64,000 bases of DNA from Agarophyton chilense. Lineage: Eukaryota; Rhodophyta; Florideophyceae; Gracilariales; Gracilariaceae. This document shows positions 44,290-54,566 of the stretch, in pieces. The stretch's first letter is position 1, and each line of letters starts with the position of its first letter. The notes beneath the pieces are model-generated. The model saw only the letters and a list, made by a program, of their open reading frames with translations, was not told where the DNA came from and ran no database searches. The stretch covers positions 1,054,001-1,118,000 of the forward strand of contig JARGXX010000002.1 in NCBI GenBank assembly GCA_030374765.1. The letters are read 5' to 3'. Both the position numbers and the translations under genes were made by a program.

Positions 44290-45630
44290 ATGGCCTTCGT
44301 CTCCGCCGTCCCGCTGCGCCGCCCAGCTTCGCCGTCTTCCCGCCGCTCTCCATTGCGCACCCCCCCGCGGCCAGTTGCCTCTCTGGCCTCGTTGGCGTCG
44401 CTGGCCTCGCTTCCTGCGCTCTTCAACCCTTTCAGTCCCCCAAAGCAGCCCGACCCCCCTGCGCAGCACCAGCCTGCTAACCCACTCAACCCCTCAGCCG
44501 CAAAGCCTAGCTCCGAAAAGCCTCTGCATCTCTTCGATTCTACCACCAAGAAACCCCGCCAGAGCTCTTCTTTCGTCACACAGGCCGTGCGTTCCGTGGG
44601 CGCTGCCGTCGTTCGCATCGACACCGAACGCGTCATTCGTCAGCTCCCGCAAGACCCTCTCTTCGATGACCCCCAATTCGCCAAGATCTTTGGCGAGGGC
44701 CCTTACCGTCCACGTTTCGAGCGCGGCCAGGGCTCAGGCTTCATCATCTCGTCGGACGGCCACTTGCTCACCAATGCCCACGTTGTGCGCGCCGCACAGA
44801 GGGTCACTGTCACACTGACCGACGGCCGCTCATTCATCGGCGTCGTCAAAGGTTCCGATGAGTACCTGGATCTTGCTGTTATAAAGATCGACGCTGGCGG
44901 AAAACCGCTTCCGGTTGCTCCCATGGGCTCAAGCTCTGAGCTCCAAGTTGGCGACTGGGTCATTGCCGTCGGAAACCCCGTTGGTCTCGACAACACCGTC
45001 ACTCTGGGCATCGTCAGCAGCCTCAACCGCTCGTCTGCGGAAGTCGGTATCCCTGAGAAGCGTCTCAATCTCATCCAGACATCAGCCTCGCTAAACCAGG
45101 GCTCGTCCGGCGGACCCATCTGCAACCAGTGGGGTGAGGTTGTTGGAATTAGTACTGCCATAAGAATCAACGCGGAGGCCATTGGTTTCGCCATTCCAAT
45201 CGACATAGCCAAGGACGTCGCCTCCGAGCTGGCGCGCGGGAGGCCCATTGATCACGCTTATGTCGGCGTCAAGATGACAACCATCACTCCTGCCTCCGCT
45301 CGCCAGAACAATCAAGACCCCAACTCTTTGAGCATTGTCCCAGAGATTGATGGCGCTTTGGTGGTCCGTGTTATGCCGAAGAGCCCTGCCGCGACAGGCG
45401 GCTTGCGGCGCTATGATGTAATCGTTTCCATAGATGGAAAAAAGGTCCGAACTGCAAAAGACGTCCAGTCCGTAGTGGACCGCTCTCGTGTGGGTCAACT
45501 CGTCAATGTTCAAGTTATTCGCGGAGAGTCCAGTTCCCCGATTCAGCTGGGAATCAAGACTGGCAACCTTTCATCCCTGAAACCCGAAACATCTACATCT
45601 ACAACGAGCCCGTTTGATCAGCTTAAGTAA
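44290..45630 (+). CDS. Deg/HtrA serine protease, organelle-targeted, 446 aa
   Basis: ATP-independent serine endopeptidase of the trypsin-like S1C family. The triad is H164 (in LTNAHVV), D194 (in YLDLAVIKID) and S273 (in NQGSSGGPI), using the ATG at 44290. The first 40 residues (MAFVSAVPLRRPASPSSRRS and on) are rich in Ser, Arg and Ala and poor in acids, as in chloroplast or mitochondrial transit peptides. An in-frame start at 44200 exists but adds an atypical leader. One PDZ domain follows at about 340-425 (ALVVRVMPKSPAATGGLRRYD). One protease plus one PDZ resembles Deg1/Deg8 or HtrA2. In plastids such enzymes remove damaged photosystem proteins. Single exon. Confidence 0.9.
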   Translation: MAFVSAVPLRRPASPSSRRSPLRTPPRPVASLASLASLASLPALFNPFSPPKQPDPPAQHQPANPLNPSAAKPSSEKPLHLFDSTTKKPRQSSSFVTQAVRSVGAAVVRIDTERVIRQLPQDPLFDDPQFAKIFGEGPYRPRFERGQGSGFIISSDGHLLTNAHVVRAAQRVTVTLTDGRSFIGVVKGSDEYLDLAVIKIDAGGKPLPVAPMGSSSELQVGDWVIAVGNPVGLDNTVTLGIVSSLNRSSAEVGIPEKRLNLIQTSASLNQGSSGGPICNQWGEVVGISTAIRINAEAIGFAIPIDIAKDVASELARGRPIDHAYVGVKMTTITPASARQNNQDPNSLSIVPEIDGALVVRVMPKSPAATGGLRRYDVIVSIDGKKVRTAKDVQSVVDRSRVGQLVNVQVIRGESSSPIQLGIKTGNLSSLKPETSTSTTSPFDQLK

Positions 45631-46388
45631 CCCAGCAGACACACGACTATGAACCTCTGATAGTGTAGCTATCTCGCTGAATGTTACTAGAATCATGGTT
45701 GACGTTTCGGCTGCCCGTACTAACTCCTCATATCGCGCTGAAGCCAATTTCATTGACCGAGGGATGGGCTACTTTTATTCATTGGCCTCATTTATTCATG
45801 ATTGGGGCTTGGGCTATGAAAACATTTCGAAACACGCTGGTAGCTTGATAATCGTCCGTCTCAAGATTTCTACTGTGTATCACAAAAGCTTTATCTATGA
45901 ACAGTGTCTTATTCTTCAGTTCGTCTGACAGTCTGTGTAATCGTGAGGCATTCTCCCGAAAAATATCCATCCCAAAATCTCAATGCCCGTACAGAGTGTC
46001 AAGTCCTTGCGATATCGATATGTTTGGCTTTCAAACGCGCCCTGCGTAAAATTGTTTGGATGCTCCGACCCGCAGATAAGCTTCGAGCGGACAAGGTCGG
46101 ACCTTGATCGGCCGATTATATTTCTATGTTTGATCCTTATCCGATTTGGTTTAGAACCATCTGCTTCGTATCCAACCAAAGTCCAATACCGCCCAAACTC
46201 AAAAAATTGCACCGTCAAATCAGGTACAATGCGTTGCATACTTGCCGAGAACACCATGATGATTTGCAATCTAAGCTTGAACCCATCGAATGTGCATTGG
46301 GACGTACGTAGGATACAAGATTGTATCGAAGGTATACAGGGCAGGCACAGACTGGCGTGCCAAACAATTTTTGCCTCCTCCATCAACA
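45631..46388. other. Intergenic; open frames on both strands
   Basis: Frames of about 150 codons are open on both strands (plus 45983-46438, minus 45916-46389). They overlap each other and neither has a known motif. This may be the 3' untranslated sequence of the flanking convergent genes. Confidence 0.3.
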
Positions 46389-48056
46389 TCAGCCCTGCTG
46401 CACTTCCAAAGAATGAATTTGCCGGAGCATGGCTTTGACGAAGTCTTTGTCATGTCCAGGGTAATCCAAAAGCCTCATACCATATTCTTTCGCTTTAGCA
46501 AGGTCGTTATTCGATATCCAATGCTCTGCTAAGAAACGCAATGCTTGAGCAGTTTCCTCCCCACCCAACTTCTCTTCGTCCCGCATAGCGAGATTCGCTG
46601 TGTAATACTTTGCAGCTCTTTCCATGTACAAACTCACTTTTTCATGTTGCCGGCCATCTTTTTGGGCTTCTTGCGCCATGCGATTGTACAAATACCCTAA
46701 CTTTCCAAGAGCAAGCCCTTCCTGATCGTCACATCCAACAGCACGCTCATAACAGTTGATGGCTTCATCCCATCTCCTCAGTTCTTGTAGAGTTTGTCCA
46801 ACCGCGCACCACATTCGTGCGTCACTCGGACGTAGAGAAGCTGCTTTTTGATAGTAGTACAATGTGTACAACGGCATGTTCAAAAGTTCATATGTCTGAC
46901 CAAGTCCGTACCAAGCACGGAAGTCCTTCGGATTAATGTCTACTGCCCGACGATAAACTTCAACAGCTGCAGAAGTGTTTTTCATTTCCATAAACTCATG
47001 CCCCATCAGAGTCCAAGCCGAAAGATAGTTGCGGTTAAGCTTCAATGCCCGTCGAAAATAAGAAAGAGCTTGATCATGTTGTCCACGAAGGGAATAATAA
47101 TTGCCAATAACGCAACATGTCTGTAACCTGAACTTATCAGTTTTCATGCATCTATTGGCGAGGACACTCAGCTGCACCTTGTCCTCCTTAACGTAGAGAA
47201 TATTGGAGTATATATCTGCACCATCCATGTAGTTCTCATCGCTTGCGAAAGTGTCCTCGTATAGCTGTTGAGCCTCATCAAACATTCTCATGTTATACAA
47301 AGATAATGCAAGTTGGGTTTTAATGTATAACGACTTCGGTACTACTTCCAGCACCCTTTCGTAAATCATACGAGCATAATCAGCTGCATCGGTCTCGTTC
47401 AAAAAATGTGCTGTGAACAAAGTCTTCATCCAAGAATTTTCGATGGCCAACGATTCAACAGCATCCCGAGTTTCACAAAGAGGAGCCAATTCCAACCAAG
47501 CACCCCAATTGTATGGAAACAAAGAAATACTCTTTTGCAAAGCCTGTGAGGCACCCTTCTCGAGTTTAAGATGACGAAGTACGACCCCAAATAGATACCA
47601 AAGATGAGCATCCATTTCTGAATTATTGCTCATCTGAGTTAGTTCATCACGCAGAGAATCGAGTTCTGAATTCACAGCCTCTGGCCAGCCATCGTGTTCG
47701 TGCCTTTCCTCTTCTTTTCGCTTCTCTCCATCCAGATAGGTTGCAAACATGCGAAGAAAACGAGATAAAGGAGTTTGCAAGGCTTTGAGAGTGGACGCAG
47801 CGCGACGATACTGTTTGCTATCAAAAAATGATTTCGCGAGAACGTACTTAGGCTTCTGCACATGCTCCATGATGTCCTGGTCAACACTCATGTTGATTTG
47901 AACACCACTCTCCTCTGGAAGCGAATTAAGCATCTCCGACGCCCAGGTTGCAGATTGAACTAGACCTCTAGCATTCATCTGATGGATTGCATCGAGAAGC
48001 CGTCCACGCACCTCACGACTTCGCAGGCCATCAATTTCCAACGTTTCCGGTTCCAT
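46389..48056 (-). CDS. CDC23: Anaphase-promoting complex subunit 8 (CDC23), 555 aa
   Basis: A TPR protein of the APC/C, the ubiquitin ligase that drives mitotic exit. The N-terminal half fits the CDC23 family (YVLAKSFFDSKQYRRAASTL, then WYLFGVVLRHLKLEKGASQAL). At least seven TPR units follow, including IYSNILYVKEDKVQLSVLA, CCVIGNYYSLRGQHDQALSYF, AWTLMGHEFMEMKN, AWYGLGQTYELLNMPLYTLYY and MWCAVGQTLQELRRWDEAI, which match the most conserved region of APC8. The start chosen is the ATG at 48056 (MEPETLEIDG). The frame is open to 48167, but that stretch is unlike the family. Single exon, nuclear. Its promoter side abuts the LINE insertion at 48.46 kb. Confidence 0.9.
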   Translation of the reverse strand: MEPETLEIDGLRSREVRGRLLDAIHQMNARGLVQSATWASEMLNSLPEESGVQINMSVDQDIMEHVQKPKYVLAKSFFDSKQYRRAASTLKALQTPLSRFLRMFATYLDGEKRKEEERHEHDGWPEAVNSELDSLRDELTQMSNNSEMDAHLWYLFGVVLRHLKLEKGASQALQKSISLFPYNWGAWLELAPLCETRDAVESLAIENSWMKTLFTAHFLNETDAADYARMIYERVLEVVPKSLYIKTQLALSLYNMRMFDEAQQLYEDTFASDENYMDGADIYSNILYVKEDKVQLSVLANRCMKTDKFRLQTCCVIGNYYSLRGQHDQALSYFRRALKLNRNYLSAWTLMGHEFMEMKNTSAAVEVYRRAVDINPKDFRAWYGLGQTYELLNMPLYTLYYYQKAASLRPSDARMWCAVGQTLQELRRWDEAINCYERAVGCDDQEGLALGKLGYLYNRMAQEAQKDGRQHEKVSLYMERAAKYYTANLAMRDEEKLGGEETAQALRFLAEHWISNNDLAKAKEYGMRLLDYPGHDKDFVKAMLRQIHSLEVQQG

Positions 48057-48446
48057 ACTGGCGGCCCGTCGAAGCGTGAAAGGAACGAAGCCGATACTGA
48101 GTGGAAAAGATTTGATTGAAACGAGAGACAGCCTTCCCTGGGACGGCGGGTCACCGCTCTGGATCAAAAAGCGATCGATTGCACAGTATACGCCACTCGC
48201 TGCTGATTTCTTCTACCTTAACATACCCCCAAGATCATCCCTCAGATTCCGCTCTACAGAGAAATCAGGTCTTTCTGGATGACATATCAAGTCTTCCTCG
48301 ACGGCGATCCACGAACTGATGCGCTGCGGGGTACGACCGTTTCACTCATAACGATTACGGTGCCAAATTAGACAGTGATGTCGGGAAGGTGGCATTTCGG
48401 TTTCGAAGATTTCAATGTTTTAATTTCAAATAGACCTCTACAGACC

Positions 48447-48457
<11 letters not shown>
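48057..48457. promoter_or_regulatory. Upstream region of CDC23, ending at a LINE insertion
   Basis: 400 bases between the CDC23 start and the mobile-element cluster. No coding frame is convincing, so the CDC23 promoter must lie here or within the elements. The last 13 bases, 48445-48457, match 54567-54579 and look like the left copy of the LINE target duplication. Confidence 0.4.
48445..48457. repeat. Likely LINE target duplication, left copy
   Basis: CCTACCCTCTCTC is repeated exactly at 54567-54579, just beyond the other end of the LINE sequence. The left copy runs into a CT microsatellite, so its inner edge is uncertain. Confidence 0.55.

Positions 48458-48479
<22 letters not shown>
48451..48479. 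repeat. CT microsatellite, probable LINE 3' tail
   Basis: About 14 CT units lie directly after the LINE 3' end (read on the minus strand as GA repeats). Many LINEs end in a simple repeat. Confidence 0.75.
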
Positions 48480-48480
<1 letters not shown>

Positions 48481-49016
48481 ACGGGCACACTTGTCTAATT
48501 CCTACGTAGTGCAGAGCGTTCTTTGTCAAAAAAACGTTCCCTCACTAGGAAGACCAGCATTTTTTCTGGCCACTTCTTGATGATTTCGTCTACCGCTAGG
48601 CCTTGACGTTCTTGCACAGGGGGCAAACATATTCTTCTTGACATAGTTCTCGACGGGCATCTTAAGACATAATGATCTACATCATTGAGCACCCCCGGCC
48701 TACAGGTACAATAGAGCCTTTTCTTCTGTAAGTACGACCCCAATGGATGCAAGCACGGTGTGTGACCAACTACAAGTTGCGATAAAGCGACGTTTGCCTC
48801 TCGTAGAGAAACAATGTTTTCCAGTCCTTCTGGAATGTTTTCTATTAATGGGGACTTCTTTTCCTTCGTTATGACTCTTCTCTTCACATCCGCAAAATCA
48901 ACTGGAACGGCGACTTGATCTTGCATAGAAATATTCAGAGCTTCTTTTGCTAGGTTATCCACCATATCATTTCGAGGGATACCACAATGGCTTGGAATCC
49001 AAACCATATCAACGGT
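48458..49016 (-). mobile_element. LINE 3' fragment, distal part (RNase H and tail)
   Basis: The minus strand encodes the end of a non-LTR retrotransposon polyprotein: RNase H with VWIPSHCGIPRNDMVDNLAKEAL, then a C-terminal tail with YCTCRPGVLNDVDHYVLRC, a Cys/His cluster, and ICLPPVQERQGL. It ends at 48495. The upstream half of the same RNase H is found at 54197-54566; the Copia element lies between. The same family is present, more decayed, near 59.4-60.2 kb. Confidence 0.75.
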
Positions 49017-49345
49017 TGTAACAACAGGGTTACTGTTCTGATTCATTACGTAGGGCTGCGTCTACAAAGTCGTAGGTTCACGGAATAGGTTCAGCACAAC
49101 GCTGGGCTCGTCTCTGCACGACCGACGCCATCTCGTTTACTCGGCCTCAGGCTGGGCCTTTGTAGCTCTCTGCTTGTGCCCGTTCGCGTGGGCACTCTCT
49201 AGCGTCGTTCGTGCTGACAATCGTCATTGGGCGCGCAAGCCCTGGTTCAACTTGTATTATGCGAATGCTACATTGGGCGCGTAAGCCCTTCTTCAACTTG
49301 CGAGCATTGCGTGCTCTGCAACATCGTACGTTTCACAGTTTCACA
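49017..49345 (-). repeat. Copia 3' LTR (left copy on plus)
   Basis: 329 bp, starting TGTAACAACAGGG on plus and ending TTTCACA. Its inner side carries the G-rich tract next to the Pol end (a run of Gs on minus at about 49348-49353), the likely polypurine tract. Confidence 0.85.
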
Positions 49346-49377
49346 TTCCCCCCAGTTGCAGCAAGCTCTTGCTGCAA

Positions 49378-52300
49378 CTACGTCCAAGTATTACTGTTTA
49401 GGTAGAATGACTTGTGATCGGGGAGCAGTAGTTTGCCGCTTGCAGCAATCCGATTAAGCAAACGGTGAGATGTTGGGTTGTTCTTCGTTAGAGCATCTGC
49501 AATATTGGCCTTACCTTGAATCCAGCGTAAAGAGTCCAGTTCTTTTGCCTCAAATGAGTCCCTGATCCTTTGAACGGTCTGGCGAAGCCTGTATTCTTTG
49601 CCATCGTGCAGTGTGGTAATGGTGTCAAAAAGTCCTTTCGAATCTACGTTCAAGACATGCGGGAACTCGTCTGCAGGAGAGATCGATTTCAGCGTGCCCT
49701 TAATGTTAAACCCTCTATCGTCTGCATCGGTGCATGCAATGATCTCGGCGCCGTACGATGAGTGCGATACTCTTCTTTGCTTCACGCTTGCCCAATCAAT
49801 CAGATGGTAGGTAGTAGCATCACCTGTTGTTGTCCTATAACGAATCCCACTAACATACCCGGTCTGGCCATATTGTTGATTAGCTGAGATGTTAAATGAA
49901 GCATCCGAAAACGAAACTACTTCGGCAGATTCGATTTTCCCTGGAGGAAGTCGAAATGTAACAACAGGTCGCAGGTTTCGAAGCTCTGAAAGAGTGCGGT
50001 TGGCTTCAAGCAGTTGTTCCACTGTCAGGCGGGAAAGCCTTTGCTGCATGAGGGAACCAAAGTATGCTGCTTGCGGAAGTGCTCCGCAACCGAGCCAGAT
50101 GAGCGCTCCTGCCATCGTGCGGTACGATCCAATTTCGTGTGGGAGTGCCTTGTCTTTTTGCATGACTTTTCTTGCCCTACTAAGGTTTATCGGCTTGATA
50201 TTACTGGCATACTCTTCCATGGAGAGCTGTGTGGTGAACTGTTCGGTTTGCGAGATCGTACAGCCGTTGAACTTAATATCTTCATCGATGACTGCCTTGC
50301 TGATCCTGAACCTTTTCTGAATTTCGTCTGAGAAATCTTGCATGTCTTGAACAGACCCTGAAATGAGAAGGTCGTCTATGATTTTGGCGAGGAGCATCTT
50401 GATATCGCCATCCCGCTTCCGTCTAATATACAGCTGACTCACTCCAAATGCACGTGAGAAGTTAGCCTCAGATAACAGCCAGTTTTCGATTACTGTGGCC
50501 CACTGCCTTCCAGCTTCACTGATCCCGTATGGGAGCTTGACGAGCTTCCACAACATGCCGCGCTTCCCATTCCATTCTGGTGGGGGTCTTACGTACAGGT
50601 CACGCTTGATAGGTCCACTCTGTAGATAGGCCCCTTTTATATCGATGCATCCGAGACGAAATTTCATAATCGTAGAGAGTGACAAGAGTGTACGAATGAT
50701 GTCAAACTGGGCATTGGCAGAATCGTTGCGAATGTTCCCTTTTTCTCTGTCACGATTTCCGTGGGGGCAGAGCCTGGCTTTCATGCGTTTCCGGTCTTTC
50801 TCTTCGCTCTTCACCTTGTAAATCACATGTGAGCTAATAACGTTAGCATTCCGTGGTACCGTTTGTTCGGTAACCTCGATGTAAGCGCCTTTCCAGGCCT
50901 TCTTCAGCTCCTCGTTAACTGCCTTATCTAGTATCCATTGTGGAGCGCAATCCATCTTCTTCCGGTTCACCTGTGTATTACCAATCGCATTATAGATCTC
51001 ATTCAACACGCATTGTTCATTCGTTTTGAGGAATACATCCTTCTCGTCACTAGGACCTTTAGCATCAGGTTGTCCTATGTCCCGTGAGGGGTCTCCGACA
51101 AATTTAGTGGTGAAAAACGATGAACGGGCGGGCATGTTCGTTACTCCGGCATCATCAGTAGGACTTTCTGGACCAAACACATCGTACATTATCTGCTCAG
51201 ATTCTGTACGTTGGACAAATTCTTCATTAGTGGCGGCTGGTGGTATATCTTCTATTGGCGTATCGTCGGCGAGTACGTCTTCCAGTATTCCTTCTTGCAG
51301 CTCTGTGGCAAGCTCGCTGTCTGGTACAAGTCTGACATGTTCGTACGCAACTTTCATAGGCGGACCCCGACCAGATCGTCTGCAGCGTACATAGAAAGGT
51401 GCCGAGTCTATCACTGTGGCCTTGATCCATCGGACAGGATCATTTTGCTTAGATGTATTATAATAGACCCAAATGTCAGCCCCTGTCTTGACGCAGTGAG
51501 GGGGAAGAAGGTGGTTATCATGTGCCTTAAGAACCTTCTGAAGCGCTCTCGTTGCCATGGTGCGTTTGTGAGCTTTGAGCAGCTCTTCTGGAACTAGGGC
51601 TGAAGGGATCCCTAAAAGCGATGGTGAGTATTCTCGTGCCAGTTGGAACGCGCTGAGTGTAGAGATTCCATGAAAAAGATTGCTAAGGAAAGATGCGCGG
51701 GCTACTAGTGTGTTGGGTGAAGCGGTACTCTTCTCCTTCGCGATGCGTGAAAATACGGATTTGAACAGACCATTGTTGCGCTCGACTTTTCCGTTCTTAG
51801 AAGAGCACCGAGATGGCCGTTCTTCAATTACGATACCATGCGAGGATAACAACCTAGTCAAAACTGGCCTCGTAAACTCAGGGTCCGCACTGAAATACTG
51901 GGGCGCTCCATGATTATATATCCATACCGATTCCAGCTTGTTCGACAGCTCTTCTGCATTCTTCTTGGCCACGATTACGCGTTCTCCGTAGTTTGTACCA
52001 GCGTCAATTATATTCAGGACTTCGTATTTATCTTCACCGACATAAACGACGAGAAAGTCGGCTTGCACGGATTCGTTAAATGCTTCGTTCACATGGCTGA
52101 CTGATATCTTCTTACGGAGCGCAGGTCTTCCAGTTGACGCGCAAACGTCGCATGCGTCGTAAACTGCATCACAAATGTTAGCTAGGTTGTCGTTCAGCTC
52201 ATCTGCGTCTTCCAATAACGTCTTCATCTCATCGGAAGTCGCGTGCGTAAATCTGTGTATCTTCTTTATTGCATTCTTATCCATATTCCTGTTTGAATTG

Positions 52301-52767
52301 CCGAGTAGCGAATGCATAGTAGATGCGTGATGTGGGATGATTTCCATACGGATTCGGTCGTTTCCATGCCGATCGGCACCAATATATGTAAAAAAGACGC
52401 GTTCAGTGTTGTCCATCGGACGTTTGAAGTGAAAAGCGGCTGGAAATGCACGGTTAAGCGTATCAGAGTAACGCTTGAGATCTAATCCAATCAGCAGGGG
52501 TGAGGATCCATGAACCAAGTCGAAAGGTATGGCTGTCGGGAGTCCATTAGTGTCATTAATCACGAGTACCCAGGAGCATACAATCGGCCGAGCATTTGCG
52601 CCATCACTACCCCACCCATGGAGATAAAAGTCACGTGGCGGTTCTAAAGTCAGCGGGATACCGAGGGCGTCGCACATCGCAGTTGCTTCCTCGATTCCGC
52701 CGGTTGATGTGGGGGCTCCTTCATCTAAAATTGGATTGAGGTCAGAACGGAGCTCAGCTGACCTCAA
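49378..52767 (-). CDS. Copia Pol polyprotein
   Basis: One open frame of about 1,129 residues. Parts in order: aspartic protease (ILDEGAPTSTGG near the start), integrase with a His/Cys zinc-binding segment and a catalytic core (QADFLVVYVGEDKYE, then HGIVIEERPSRCSSKNGKVERNN), reverse transcriptase (LGCIDIKGAYLQSG, KLPYGISEAGRQW), and RNase H (VVSFSDASFNISAN, HSSYGAEIIACTDADD). It overlaps the end of Gag in a different frame; LTR elements are known to use frameshifting at this boundary. The RNase H wording recalls Copia lineages of red algae and diatoms, but the lineage is not proven. Confidence 0.85.
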   Translation of the reverse strand: MRSAELRSDLNPILDEGAPTSTGGIEEATAMCDALGIPLTLEPPRDFYLHGWGSDGANARPIVCSWVLVINDTNGLPTAIPFDLVHGSSPLLIGLDLKRYSDTLNRAFPAAFHFKRPMDNTERVFFTYIGADRHGNDRIRMEIIPHHASTMHSLLGNSNRNMDKNAIKKIHRFTHATSDEMKTLLEDADELNDNLANICDAVYDACDVCASTGRPALRKKISVSHVNEAFNESVQADFLVVYVGEDKYEVLNIIDAGTNYGERVIVAKKNAEELSNKLESVWIYNHGAPQYFSADPEFTRPVLTRLLSSHGIVIEERPSRCSSKNGKVERNNGLFKSVFSRIAKEKSTASPNTLVARASFLSNLFHGISTLSAFQLAREYSPSLLGIPSALVPEELLKAHKRTMATRALQKVLKAHDNHLLPPHCVKTGADIWVYYNTSKQNDPVRWIKATVIDSAPFYVRCRRSGRGPPMKVAYEHVRLVPDSELATELQEGILEDVLADDTPIEDIPPAATNEEFVQRTESEQIMYDVFGPESPTDDAGVTNMPARSSFFTTKFVGDPSRDIGQPDAKGPSDEKDVFLKTNEQCVLNEIYNAIGNTQVNRKKMDCAPQWILDKAVNEELKKAWKGAYIEVTEQTVPRNANVISSHVIYKVKSEEKDRKRMKARLCPHGNRDREKGNIRNDSANAQFDIIRTLLSLSTIMKFRLGCIDIKGAYLQSGPIKRDLYVRPPPEWNGKRGMLWKLVKLPYGISEAGRQWATVIENWLLSEANFSRAFGVSQLYIRRKRDGDIKMLLAKIIDDLLISGSVQDMQDFSDEIQKRFRISKAVIDEDIKFNGCTISQTEQFTTQLSMEEYASNIKPINLSRARKVMQKDKALPHEIGSYRTMAGALIWLGCGALPQAAYFGSLMQQRLSRLTVEQLLEANRTLSELRNLRPVVTFRLPPGKIESAEVVSFSDASFNISANQQYGQTGYVSGIRYRTTTGDATTYHLIDWASVKQRRVSHSSYGAEIIACTDADDRGFNIKGTLKSISPADEFPHVLNVDSKGLFDTITTLHDGKEYRLRQTVQRIRDSFEAKELDSLRWIQGKANIADALTKNNPTSHRLLNRIAASGKLLLPDHKSFYLNSNTWT

Positions 52768-53897
52768 TGATGAAAAAGCGATTTTGAAACGGTTTCGGGT
52801 TTCACCTCGTCAGTTTGAGGTGGCTCATGGTCAGGAACTGGCTTTGCTGTGGTCATTTTGCTTCGAGAACGTCGTCTCTTCATTTCCTCGAAGCATTTTT
52901 CCTTGTCTTTGTACCAGTGCCCGATCTCGCCGCATACACGGCATGCACTCTCTTCTTTAAGCTTCTTGATAAACTGTCCTCGCCCGTGTTGATTGTTTGT
53001 CGTCCTCTTTCCAAGCATGGTGTTCTGAACTCTGGTGTGGCTCGCATTGAAAGGTAGCTGCTGCGTGTCATCTACGTGTGATAGGTATTCCGATGCGACG
53101 TCCTGTGTAAACATAGGGACATTACATGAGCGTTGGTTTTGAATTCTCTTTTCCGCTTCAGTCACTTTGATTGCAAGTACCTCACAATTGGGGTACTTGT
53201 TTTTGTCCGCAGATGACAACAGCTCTGACAACGACTTTAGTTCAGATAATACGACAGGGAGTTGGGCAGAGTGTTGTACGTTTGAGGAATTGCTTGACGA
53301 GGTAAGTTGGAACACAAGAGCATTCATTGTATCCGGTGTAAGGTTGGCGTTACGAAGCATGAGGATAGCAAACTGTCTGCTTATCGCGTCGCTGATACCT
53401 GCAGTGTGGTTTGCATAGCGTGCCACTGCTCCAGAGAATCTGCTAGCAAAAGATGATACCCTCTCATCAGGGTTACGTTCACATTTCTGGATTGCTGTCA
53501 GCAGGTCGACTTCTCTCTTGATAGATTCTGTGGGGCTATCTTTAGCAATAACTTCAAGGATTGTCTCAACCAAGCGCTCATTATTCGGATCATCCGGGTT
53601 ACCGTCAAGAGAAAGAAGTCCTGAGGTTTCTGCCTTCGTGAGCATATCTTGTGCTGTTTCATCGCAAGCCATATAGATGATGTGACCTGCGCCATCACAC
53701 AAGGCTTTCCATTTGTTGTCCACTTGGGCGAACTTCGTCATCATGCGCATCCATCTTCGTAACGCATCTCGATAGCGGACTTTGGAAGTGACATTTGTGA
53801 TGAACTTAGGTGCGCGGTTAAGACTACCGCTGGACTCTGTAGATACAGACCCTTCTGGGCCCATAACTGTAACAACAGGGTTACTGTTCTGATTCAT
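52764..53897 (-). CDS. Copia Gag protein
   Basis: 377 residues with a CCHC zinc knuckle near the C-terminus (CRVCGEIGHWYKDKEKC) and a helical capsid-like middle (for example FASRFSGAVARYANHT). The first ten codons lie inside the 5' LTR: the ATG is at 53897 and the LTR ends at 53868, and the frame reads straight across the LTR boundary and the primer-site position. Confidence 0.8.
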   Translation of the reverse strand: MNQNSNPVVTVMGPEGSVSTESSGSLNRAPKFITNVTSKVRYRDALRRWMRMMTKFAQVDNKWKALCDGAGHIIYMACDETAQDMLTKAETSGLLSLDGNPDDPNNERLVETILEVIAKDSPTESIKREVDLLTAIQKCERNPDERVSSFASRFSGAVARYANHTAGISDAISRQFAILMLRNANLTPDTMNALVFQLTSSSNSSNVQHSAQLPVVLSELKSLSELLSSADKNKYPNCEVLAIKVTEAEKRIQNQRSCNVPMFTQDVASEYLSHVDDTQQLPFNASHTRVQNTMLGKRTTNNQHGRGQFIKKLKEESACRVCGEIGHWYKDKEKCFEEMKRRRSRSKMTTAKPVPDHEPPQTDEVKPETVSKSLFHH

Positions 53898-54196
53898 TAC
53901 GTAGGGCTGCGTCTACAAAGTCGTAGGTTCACGGAATAGGTTCAGCACAACGCTGGGCTCGTCTCTGCACGACCGACGCCATCTCGTTTACTCGGCCTCA
54001 GGCTGGGCCTTTGTAGCTCTCTGCTTGTGCCCGTTCGCGTGGGCACTCTCTAGCGTCGTTCGTGCTGACAATCGTCATTGGGCGCGCAAGCCCTGGTTCA
54101 ACTTGTATTATGCGAATGCTACATTGGGCGCGTAAGCCCTTCTTCAACTTGCGAGCATTGCGTTCTCTGCAACATCGTACGTTTCACAGTTTCACA
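53868..54196 (-). repeat. Copia 5' LTR (right copy on plus)
   Basis: 329 bp, matching the other LTR except for one base near position 290. It carries the element promoter, and its last 30 bases on the coding strand encode the Gag N-terminus. Confidence 0.85.
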
Positions 54197-54566
54197 ACGG
54201 TACAGTACTTTCCAATTTCAGAAAGGCTGATAGATACTTGCTGTAGAGAATACGATTGATGTCGGGCAACTCCTCTGAGATTATCCAATATGCTGTGAGA
54301 GTCGGTAACAATTCTTATATTTCCAATCCATCCCTCCCTAACGCGTATCAGAACAACTTGCAACGCTTTTTTCAAAGCCTTTATCTCAGTAAAAAAGGAG
54401 CACGTTTCAACTCCTGCCGGGAACATTCCTTTTTGCGGTTCTTTATCATCGTTCCACCAAATTGCAAACGCACTCCTTCCTACTTCAGTAATTTCTAGAG
54501 TTTTCCAGCTTAGTTCGTGTCCATCTGCATCAACAAGATTTCGGTGGTTTTCAGATATAGAATAGG
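54197..54566 (-). mobile_element. LINE 3' fragment, proximal part (RNase H)
   Basis: On the minus strand, WKTLEITEVGRSAFAIWW leads into CSFFTEIKALKKAL and NIRIVTDSHSILDNLRG, the Glu- and Asp-containing first half of an RNase H domain. Its frame continues directly into the 48458-49016 piece on the other side of the Copia element. The 5' end at 54566 is truncated, as usual for LINEs, and is followed by the second copy of the 13-bp duplication. Confidence 0.7.

Larger units (their letters stand above)
49017..54196 (-). mobile_element. Copia (Ty1-type) LTR retrotransposon, looks whole
   Basis: Two 329-bp LTRs (49017-49345 and 53868-54196), TG...CA ended, differ by eye at a single base. They are flanked by the 5-bp duplication ACGGT (49012-49016 and 54197-54201), so insertion was recent. 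Gag and Pol lie on the minus strand in two separate open frames that meet at about 52765. Gene order protease, integrase, reverse transcriptase, RNase H marks Copia. The element sits inside a LINE RNase H sequence. Confidence 0.9.

Noticed and set aside
48495-49046. A 183-codon open frame starting MNQNSNPVV and running into an RNase H
   Set aside because: The first ten codons come from the Copia LTR and the rest from the LINE. It is a chance junction of two elements.
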